Source: Anticarsia gemmatalis (taxonomy: Eukaryota; Arthropoda; Insecta; Lepidoptera; Erebidae). Taken from it: a stretch of 64,000 bases of DNA. The DNA lies in the NCBI RefSeq assembly GCF_050436995.1, contig NC_134747.1, positions 8,873,501-8,937,500 on the forward strand, written 5' to 3'. Both the position numbers and the translations under genes were made by a program. The stretch's first letter is position 1, and every line of letters starts with the position of its first letter. Below, piece by piece: positions 50,676 through 61,300 of the stretch. Under the pieces are notes generated by a model. It did not search any database, was not told where the DNA came from, and saw only the letters and a program-made list of their open reading frames with translations.

Positions 50676-53600
50676 TATAAGACTGAAACTAATAGAAACA
50701 GTATTAACAGAGAAGGCAGCTAGATTGATTCCCGTAGAGCATCTGAACTACATATTATATAAGAAATCACTGTTCGCGAGGGATCTGTAGGTGTACAGTA
50801 AGTAATAAAACACGATCCAATTGATTGTTGCCATTGCGGTCACGTCGTTCAGTTACTGTTTTCACGTCTGACGTAATAACGTTAGCAACAAAGTTATGGT
50901 ATATACGTGACCCGTTAAAAGGCACCATTCTTTACTTCATCTCATCTCCTCCAGGTCGGTACTAGATCAAATCATATTATTTATATCAATGAAGTTATTA
51001 ATAAATCCACCAGCAACGTATGATGTCACATTTTATTTCCTTATAATGACTATCAGCAATAAAGCCCATTATGCTTACGTATTTGAAATCGTCGTGGTGC
51101 CTGGGATTTAATTGCGCATCGATTGGTATTGCGAATTTCTTTTAAAATATTTAGTTTCGACGGGGCAAATATTATAAAGTCTTTATAAAAATGCTTATTC
51201 TAAATACGTTAGAACGATTAAATATCGTTTGAATATTGATGCGCCAGTACATTTCAACTATTTATAATATATCGTCCTGCAAAGAATACGTCGAGTTATC
51301 GCTAACTCTGTTTGTGAAATTATATATAGGTAGTGCTTTGTGCATATTTATATTATAATAAAATATAATTTATTAATTCAGTAGGTTGTATTTTAACTCT
51401 ACTTTAGAGATACTAACTCTGTATACTTACTTAATATTACGTTATAAATAAGTACAGATTTTTTATTTGTGTTATTTACAACACATTTCCGACCAGATTA
51501 TTCTCAAATGTAAAGAATAACATGTTGTAACGGAGATTGTATTAGGCATCCGGTTCATTATCATTTACCGTCAACATTGGAATTGGGGATGGTCGGAGCA
51601 TGGACATCACCTGTGATTGATGGCCGTGTCTGTTTCACTCTCGCGGCGAATATTTCATTAAGCGAGCTTTGCCAGGCCGCGCCATGCATCATAGGCTACG
51701 TATGGGAAAGCCACGCTGACGCCGTGATCCACTCAGCTTAGTAAAGATATTAATACGTGGCCTCACGTGCAATATAGCGCTGCTTTAGAAGCGACTTCCA
51801 CTCTAATATGGTCCATTTTCTAGATGTGTTGCAACGACGATGCGGCTTTAAAATCGAGCCAGGCCGGCGCATAACAAAATCGACGGTATATATTTCTATT
51901 AAGTTAGTATTCAGGTTACAGCGCTAGTCTAGCAAAACGTAAAAGAGTAGAGGGACCCTATACCCTGATAAGATGAAAATTGCATAGTTCCATATTATCC
52001 GTGCCATTATTATTAATTCGAAGGTACTGTTTCTCACTGCTACCTTTTTAATATTCGCAGCGTAACATAATCCAGCCCTGTGAACTAATAGTTAGCTAGG
52101 TAAGGTAGGCCGGTGCTTTTGTCGATAGCAAGAATGCACATAGTATTGTACTAAACTTACAACCAGTAGTCTCGTACAAAACTTACTTTTATACAAAAAT
52201 AACAATCGTCTCAGAGGATCGCTAACACTATCTGAGAATAAAGTTTGATATGTGAACGAGGCGTAAGGCAAAATAAGTATCGCAGTTGTACGAGACGTTG
52301 GGCCGGGGGGCGCGCCGCGCACGTTCCAAACTCCAAGCAAATCCGAGCACGCCACTCGCCAGCAGTTTATTACCTTACTCATATTTACACAATTCAAGTG
52401 GGTGTTCGCGGACACGACAATACACTACCTACTTCTCTGAAAAGTAGTTCCAGATATATCAAACATTTTTAGCTTCTTTAAGGTCTATTGCAATATAAGA
52501 TTTTTTTTTGTGAGAGCTACTTAGGTCCCATATCAAATATGATGATTACAAAATATTATGTCAAATAATGACATCTTTGGTAAATTACAGGTATAGAAGG
52601 GGTGTAATGAATGAAGAGAACAAACGACTCTAAGAAATGCGGGGCCAACTCGGGTGATTAAGTGTCTCATTTAAATGCAGTCTCCCAACGCGGACTTCTC
52701 AAACGCAAAGGGAGCCCGCCACTCGCGGGAAACGGAAGACGAGTCTCTTCACAAAAGGATGGAGAGGTATTTAAATTAGCGTAGTCGCTGAAAAAGTGCA
52801 CTAACAACATTAGCGAGTGGAACAATGGCAGAACACACAAAGAGACGGAACGCGCTGACAAAACCTTCTATGCGGGGCGCGGACTACATATTTGTACGGC
52901 GTGCTTTATATATCATCAAAGTTGCGCATCGTCAAATCGTTGAGAAAAATTCCGCACCGCCAGACATGCTAGAGAGCACATCGGAACTCGGTGGAGATTT
53001 TCAATCTTGTGGTAAGTGGAACTTTTGCGGAGTGTACACACATATCCACTGACACCCGCATTCTCGATCAAAACTTGCGCCAATGAAACATTGCAGCTCT
53101 GTATTTGTGTTAGGTAAACGTTGCACGTCCGCATACTCACATGGCTTGTCAAGTGATAATGGTGGCTTATGTCTACTAACATTACAACTGAATTACTACT
53201 TTGTTCTAATGCTACAGTCGATTACGACTCTTGAAACAACCACGTCTACATTATGTTTAAAAGGTAACTTGAAAAGAAATTAAAATAGAAGCACCTTTGG
53301 CGCATTATATTACTTTCTGTTAAATAAACAGACATGATTTCTAAATACTCACACATCAATAATAATATATAGCAACCGAAAGTTATCCCGAGGACAAGTG
53401 CCACGACAGTTTCAACCATTAAGCAATTATTGCTGCAGGTTGGTTGCGGGCAGTATTATACACATTTTAGCTTCAGACTTTTTGAAATAACAGATATTTG
53501 TGCGAGTACATTAGAGTATTTCAATACAGTTCTTCATTTAACGAATTAAAATTGGCAAAATTATTAAACAAACATTTCTACCAGTCCGGTTACTTTTGAC

Positions 53601-56600
53601 ATCGTAACTGAATGTGTTGTGGGACGACGGGACTATTGTTAAATAAGTTTAGGCCAACAAGGTTAATCCGCCCAAACAAATTATGAACAACATTAATATA
53701 TCCTCTGTATCCGGCAACTTCCCGCAATAAGCAGAATGTATTAGTGTTATTTATCTTAGCTCGAAGCGCCAACAAAGTTTTAATTGCAAGCGCCGATACA
53801 ATTTGCGTACAAATGAATTTATTCGCTGAATCCGTAGTGCAATCGTGTGCGGGCCCGGGTGGCGGCACGGCGCGGTGCGGGCGGCGCGAGCGCGCGGATT
53901 ATCCGCGTGTGTAGAGCCGCTAATTGCGGGTAACGACGAGCCAACCGCCGCACGCCCGCGCCGCCACCACGCCACCACGCCACCATCGCACCGAGCGACG
54001 CGCGACCTAGCGATGCACTTCGCTACGAACCTTACACCTACTATCGATACACATGCGATTATTGTGCCAAAATATTTTTATGAACATTATACAACAATGT
54101 TAGAATCACCCTAAATTCTATCTTTTAAATCATATAGTATATATTTATAAGCTAAGGATTAACGACAAGGTATGAATATGGATGAAAGTATTTGGAAAAA
54201 ATGTTAATAACTGAATTAAAACAGTAAGTCTAAAAGCATAGAAAGCGTATGAGGGAGGCGAGGGAGAACATCAGTAGAGAGAGGCTGCATTCAGGCCAGC
54301 GGAACTGGCACAGCAGTCGGTATCCGGCCTAACAAAAGGGTGATAGCGGTACGTGCGTAAATCAAACGTCGCACAATAACAGAGCCTCCCGCGACCGCCC
54401 CGACCCTTCTCCACAGTCCCTCCTAGTTATAAGCCTCCCCGTGCCTCTATAGCCATCGGTCGGTCCTCATAAATCTGCCATACTGAAATGTGCTCCGCTG
54501 CCGGCCAGTCGTGTGACGGACGCCGTCGATATCTGTGCCAATAGGTTTTCAATGTCAGTGTACCCGCTGTTTCGATTCAGTTAAACCCAGTCGTCCGTCA
54601 GACGCGCCCTTTTACTATCTACCCTTTTGTAGGTAGCCCTTTTTATGACGGGCCATTATTTTTTCCCTGAAAAGAGTGTACGCCATCAAAGCAACAATTT
54701 ATCAATTTAAATACCGTACAACACAAGCACGTATGTTAATATTTGAAATAGGATGTCGTGTTCTGCGCGGTTTACGTGTTTACATCGCACACATTATTCT
54801 CATGAGCTCCACACCACTGAAGCAGTCGACGGGGCATTACATTTCTCGTTCGGATGGTACGATACCATCGCACTTCGCTCCACTCACTGCAATTAACGCT
54901 ACACAATGACCATATAAATCTTCTGTGAATGCTCTGTTCGTTCTATATTCCATGTAGATGTTCTATGTCGAAACAGTTCGCGCTACCGGAATTACATTTT
55001 ATTATTTCGAATTGTACTCAAGTTTATACGCATACAGTCAAACTAGATTAAATAAAGCCAATTAGCGATAAGAAAAGCGAAATTGCAGTAACGGAAACAA
55101 TTTGGATGGTTGAAGCGGCACGGATTGAGGGCGCGTAGGGTAATCTTACCTATATGTCTCGAGCCGAAGAACAAACAAGCCGCGAGCCGAGATTACGCTC
55201 CGAATAAATCAATGTTACGACGCGTTAAAATATTTAAGCTCACGATTAATGCCTGGCGCGAATGCGCGTCTTATCGAATGAGTAGCGGAGCCGCAACAAA
55301 CGCAGATGTTCGCCCTGCCGATAATGGTTCGATCCCGACAACTTATTAATCAAGTTAATTCTTTCTTAACTCCATGAACAAAAATATAATATTGCTTTAT
55401 GAGTACATTTTTATCTTTAAAATAAATGACATCTGTATCTGATATGGAGAATTTGTGAAGTTAGGGTCGGTAGTGTTAGGCCGACTACATCGATTCATAA
55501 GCTTGGCTCTACATGAGATCTAATATATTTTTCAGGAAACTATGGAGGATATCATTCGACTTCAAATAAATACGTAATATCTTGTAAATGAACTAGCAGC
55601 TTATCAGTAACTGTAATGTATCATAATAATATTACAGAAGTTTTACAAGGGCTCGTTAGTGCGGGTGTAACGATAACCGCAGCAGATAACTGTTTCTAAT
55701 CAGACGTAATAACACAGCGTCGTCTCTACGCCGCGCGCCGACGCTGTAGCCGGTTCATTCTAGTTATACCTTTTATTATTAACATACAATTGCCTATCAT
55801 TGTATAAATCTTGATAACATTTGCAATAACTTACAATTATTTGTAGATGATGCTACTAAAGATAAGCAGAGTTTAATTAACACGAATTTATTCGTCTTTA
55901 CAGGCGGATTTAGTACCGTTTAGTACTAAATCGAGTTTAATATTGTAAAGAAGTTTCCGTACCTAGGAGGACGGGTGGTTCTGATATAACGATATACTGG
56001 CGGAAGTAATAAAATAAAACGATTTTACATCTCCAGGGGGAAACGAACGTTTTTGTCGAATGGGAAAAGTCGCGAGCGACTTCTCATTCCGCGATAAAAT
56101 CAGGAACGTTTTACGACAATCTTCTATTCGATTGCCTTCCGTTAAACAACAATCTTAAAAATCTGGTCCATGGCGTTTTGTTGATGTAATTCACTAAATT
56201 AGATTCAAAACAACAAACATCCCTTTCCTAATACTGTGTTCAATTTGAAAATCTTAAAGGGGCAATGACATGTCAGTTGGATTTTTGTATTTTTCTCAGT
56301 AAAACTTTGTAAATAACCCAAGCAACCCGCACAATTCCTTTGGAAATCGCTGGCGATCAGTGATTTATAAAAGAATCCAAGAGGGTTGTTGCGTCGCGAC
56401 ACGTTCTGTTGTTTGTAATATGCGACACCGGTGGACATACGAAAAAGTGTCCGACGGCGGGCGAGGTGACTGCGAGGGCTCCGCTCTGTGCCGCCGCATA
56501 ATGAACTGGTCACGTAGCCACATTTCGTATTATTTCCCTGGGACGCGTCACGTGACTTGAATAAATGTGGGCGGTCGTTGCGCGGGCCTCCGAGGCACCA

Positions 56601-57205
56601 ACGTCTCCTCGGACCCTCCACAAATAAACCGCTTTACGCACGATTCAGCAGCGGAGATTCATTATTCTAACTCTTACCGATTCATAATACATTACCAAAG
56701 TTTTCTTTTTCATGAATCAATTTTATCTAACCTCTCTCTTGCGGGCTCGTGGGTGCTTTGATATAAATATATAGTAAGATATTGACTTATCTAGGATAAG
56801 AGACATTTGTATGAACATATAACTTTAATAATCAACTAGATTATGAATAGGGAATAAGTGAATGACAGGACCAAACAAATAAACAGACAATAAATCTAAT
56901 CCCTCCTTTCCTATCTTATTACTATGGATTTAAAATAGAAAAGACCGAAGACCATATACCTCATATGTCGAACAAAACATCTTGATTAAACTGGATCTAG
57001 TGGTAAGCTTGACACTAGAAAATGTCTTAAACTCTAACATGTGAGACAATTTCCTCGCAGCACAGTCATTAAACTTTGTTTTCCATTCAATCCCGCCAAG
57101 AAAAACAAGCAAGACGAGTAAACTAGTCTATTGCAACAACCGTCTTTTTAATACGACTACATAAAACACTGGAAAATATTTTTCTTAGGAGAAAACTATT
57201 AAGGC
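50676..57205. other. Non-coding stretch with CpG islands
   Basis: No supportable gene. CpG-rich islands at about 51590-51870, 52260-52350, 53840-54010, 54240-54600, 55100-55340 and 56390-56620. A plus-strand frame at 52825-53052 has a good ATG context and a GTAAGT donor-like site inside (about 53021), but no domain. A 138-codon minus-strand frame at 56205-56621 spans an island and is not recognisable. Confidence 0.45.
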
Positions 57206-57461
57206 TTCTGCTACAGTAATCGTAGCAACGTGCTACGAAATACCGTAGACCTTAGCCGTCCGTGTACATTGCAACATTTTTAGTTTTAAATTACTTCCAA
57301 TATGTTTTGGATTTTGTTCTTATAATATTTAGAAGATGTGTTAGATGTACGTATCTGTATATGTATCTGAATTGTGAAGTATTAACATATTAGTAAAGAG
57401 CTCTTGACAAACTAATGTCTACGGCATTCCGTAGCATGTTGCTACGAATACTGTAGCTGAA
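57206..57461. mobile_element. MITE with 49-bp inverted ends
   Basis: The left end TTCTGCTACAGTAATCGTAG continues as CAACGTGCTACGAAATACCG and GTAGAC; the right end is its reverse complement with about 8 changes over 49 bases. The interior is AT-rich and non-coding. Weaker similarity extends a few bases further on both sides, so the outer edge could be near 57200 and 57468. No target duplication identified. Confidence 0.7.
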
Positions 57462-58149
57462 TCAAGAGGCGTCCTGATCTCGAAACTCTTACGATGAGAA
57501 CAATTTCTAATATACAGTTATCGTATTCATGATATTTTTGAAGTTCAAATTTAAGGTATCTTAAAGTTCATATCCGCTTGTGATAAAACTTGCGCAAATG
57601 GTGGCAAGCAATAAAGACATCACACAAGGCGTAGGCAACACATCCTCTCGGACCGCGGTATTAGACGTGTAAGCAGTTTATTGTGCGGCAGGCTCGCTCA
57701 TAACTACCCATTCTCCTAGGGATAATGTCGGGCAACAAGCGACGTTATGTTTATTTCAGACAAAGTCCACGTTATAAAGGTCTCAGCTAGATAAGTGTGC
57801 CCGAATATTATCTTTACACACACATCTTATATTACAATCAACTATTACAGTGTTACTGCCTTCAGGGAAAAATATTCAGGACGATACTTTGTAGGTAATA
57901 TTATACAAACTCGTGTTCTAGGGAATGTTTGAAGCAAGTAATTAACCATCATAATGATTACTAGTACATAAGCACTGAAAAATTTAACATGTTTTTTTTC
58001 GTTTTGTAGTTCATTAAAATAGTCGAACAAAGCGACTTAGAACAAAAATTATGATTTCGTTAAATCACGTTCACGTTATTTATAGATTCTCTGAGTAGTG
58101 CAACAAATGTTTGAGTTACAATAATATAAAATCTTATACTTTATCTTAC
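57462..58149 (-). other. Intron of mib1, downstream of the exon
   Basis: The minus-strand sequence after the exon begins with the donor GTAAGATAAAG at 58149 and runs into AT-rich non-coding DNA. No further exon is visible here. Confidence 0.6.
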
Positions 58150-58301
58150 CTTGGATTGCCTCGCAAAGCAGCGTGGTGGAGCGCGTTGAATCCGTTGTTA
58201 TTTGTAAGAGTCATGTCAGCTCCATGTTCCAATAATAAAGTCAACATGTCGTCGCGCTTCTTCGAGGTAGCGTCGTGCAAAGGTGTGTCACCCTCTGAAT
58301 C
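58150..58301 (-). CDS. Mind bomb 1 internal exon (ankyrin repeats)
   Basis: A 152-bp exon on the minus strand. It follows an acceptor (TTTGTGTTCACAG) and ends with AAG before the donor GTAAGAT; it starts in phase 0 and leaves two bases (AG) of a Ser codon. The 50 residues include GDTPLHDA (4-11), KKRDDMLTLLLEHGADMTL (14-32) and TNNNGFNALHHAALRGNP (33-50), which form one ankyrin repeat and the start of the next. The TNNNGFNALHHAALRGNP segment is the signature by which I assign it to mind bomb 1 rather than to a generic ankyrin protein or mind bomb 2. Mind bomb 1 is a RING E3 ubiquitin ligase that ubiquitinates Delta and Serrate for endocytosis in Notch signal-sending cells; its ankyrin block lies between the N-terminal ligand-binding modules and the C-terminal RINGs. 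No other exon of the gene was found. Confidence 0.85.
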
Positions 58302-61300
58302 CTGTGAACACAAATAAAATGTTTTGTTTATTTCTTGTGTATCTTTTCGCTAATCATCTTATCATGTAGGTAAAAATAGGGTCAGTATGCACTTTAAGCT
58401 ATCTGTATTATAGACGCCGATTGAGTGGCGGTGGCAGCTGCGACGATATTTGGCTCCTGAATTATAAAGCACAGCTCGTCTCGAGTATCGCGACAATTTT
58501 CTAAAACATCAAACCGCTCGAATGAATAATTGAGGCGGCGGAGAAGGCGTTTAGGGCGTGGATTATGGCGACTTGCATAATTTATAAGCGTCTCGGAATG
58601 GTTGAGGCGAGCAGCGAAAGGCAAAGCCGCGCTCGCTCACGGCACGATGCGCTGGTGGGCGCACGAGCTATACCAGAAAATGGTGTCGAGTTCAGTAATA
58701 TAGGGCGAACGGCGCAAAAAGCGCGGCTACCGCGTCATTATCATAATCACCGCTGCTGCGTGCCGCTACGGTGCCGCCCAAGCCGTTTTGCTTTGTGAGC
58801 GAGCATTAAGAGAGCCGAGCGTTGTGCTCTGTCATTCCTGCAATTAATTTGCAAGGGTCCGTAAGATGAGTGTTTTCACTTTGAAATGACAACAAAAAAT
58901 ACCTTAACAGATTCTGTAGACAACGTAAGTAACACAGTTGAAATATGTCAAAGTGGCGAAGTGAATGTCAGCTTTAGCATTTTGACACCCTCGTAGCATG
59001 TATTTAAAAATGGTTTAGAAGAGAAGTTATTAAATATATAAATTGTGATGTCGAAAATAAACTCCTTCACTTTACTGTGGTATAATATTAAAAGGAATGG
59101 TATTATATTTATAGCCCCAGGTATAACAAAGAGATGACAAAGCATTTGACACCCATTCAGATGCAGTAATTCAGTGCAAGCTCAACCACAGACACTGGGG
59201 TAATTCCGCGCAGAATAGCAGCATTAAATATTAATCGTATTGGCATATAGATGGTCATTACGGGGTGTAATTCATGCCATCGTGTTGCGGTGCGCGCATT
59301 ATATGCTCCGCTAATTATTTCAATGTTGATAATTTCATGAGCAGACTTAAATGATCAATAAGTATCCATGTAGTATACACGTAGTATACATCTAATATTA
59401 CAGTCTGATTATTATGGGCAAATATAATAAAACGGAATGGCAATTCGAAGTTACAACACGCAAAAAGTTATAACGGTGTAATATGTGGTGTACTAGTGTA
59501 CTTTTAATATGTCCAAGTAATACGTTGCGAAGACACCGTCGCACAAGGTAAACATGCCGTGGCAGAAATAAGTGTTGAGGCGAAATAAGAAATTTGATTT
59601 ACGCGGCAATATCCGCAGGTGCACATGAGCTGCAGCGTGCAAGCCGAGCGCCGGCAATATAAATATCCTTACGAATATTATAGCAGCCTAGTTGACGGCC
59701 TCATAACACACTCGCCTCCAAGATATTTTAATTTAAAGCTTATATAACACGTACGAACCCCAATCACAAGTTTTACGATACTATAAATTTTCTACTCACA
59801 CTGGTGAGGCTGCTTGTTGTACAAAATATTGTGTAGATATAAAAAATAAATTATTTCGTGTACGAATAATGTTATGGCTGTTCTCTCAAGAACATAGAAA
59901 AAATAGTAAATCAATACGTTAAATAGGAGCTACATAAATAATAACAGAAAATGTGATGTATGGCGCAGTCAAAACTCTTTACCAGTCAAAACTACTGAAA
60001 ACAAATCAACCATAATAGGTACGAGTTAGTACTGGCTTGTATAGTAAGTAATAAAGCCCAGCACCTCTAAAGAATATTCCCTGTGGCATTACCGTAGCAC
60101 TACAGTAATCATGTAATAAGAGAGAAAACGGCTCGGTATCCCAACAATAAACACAAAACAACAAGGTAATTACTCAAAGATAAGAACAACGCGTCGAGCA
60201 CGAGAAGTGGCAAGCCGTGTCGGGGCAGCGACGGCGGCGTCGCGTCTCTGAGCACACCACAGCCGCAGTCTCTTTAATACCTCAGGTTAAAAATTCGTTA
60301 GCCTTGATTAAAACGTCTACTCGTCGTGTTACTGTAAGTGAACAAAGCGCGCGCTTATTAGGTAAATTAATACAGTAGACAATCAGAAATACGCTTTAAA
60401 ACCACAGCCACAGCCTAGTGTTAGGACATACTAGTATGTAATCTCCATTCAACTATCAATTACCCATTTTCTGGGCACCAAAATTTCCATTGTTAAACAT
60501 GTAAAGGTGTCCGAAAGTTAAAAGTAAATAGGTAAGCAATAAATAAAAACAAATCTTTGTTGAAACCGGCGCGCGCGGTGTTCAGTGGTATTCAGGCGAA
60601 ACTTCATCATTGACGAGGCAGAAAGAAAACAACTAATTGTTTAATTCCAAGCCATTAAGTCGAGTATTACGGGATTATTCACGGGCCATATACCGCAGCA
60701 TCAGAGCAAGCGGCAACGCGTCGAACTACAGCCACGTCCAAGGGTGGGCGCGCCGCTACCTCTACCACCGCCCTCTTAATACCAACTTTCGACTAAACGC
60801 TGCAATTTCGAATGGCTACCAAATTTTTATATGGCTCCGCTTCAAATTTATTTTTTAAATAAAAACAACGCTTTTTATCGGGACAATGGATACTTTTAGA
60901 ACGCCAGTAATTATATAGGTAATAATATGTCTAGTTTTAATTGTAATAATTCGTTTGTAGTATGTCAGCGTAACCCTTTTATGTGAAGTTAGGGAAGATA
61001 CCAATTTTCCTAACAAAAATAGTGAAAAACCACTGCATATTAATTTCAAAGTATTTTACAATCACTGCGTACTTGTTTACTGAGCAAAGAAAGCAATGAT
61101 ACCATTGATATTTTCATACAAAAAAGAACGATTGAAAATGTGACAGTAAGTATATATTTTTGACGGTGAACAAATATTTCTCCGGAACCTTAATTGAACC
61201 TGTTACTATCTTTCATTACTTTGTTTTCTTAGGGATAAGTTTTTATATAAGAGTCGAAGTGTTAACTTTATTATTAAATGTGGCTTTACGAGCCTTATAA

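Noticed and set aside
56205..56621. Minus-strand 138-codon frame
   Set aside because: Spans a CpG-rich island and AT-rich DNA without change of frame but lacks any family motif; a stop-poor island explains most of its length.
58394..58624. Minus-strand frame just upstream of the mib1 exon, considered as the preceding exon
   Set aside because: It has no ankyrin-repeat features and does not lead into the exon through a donor site.
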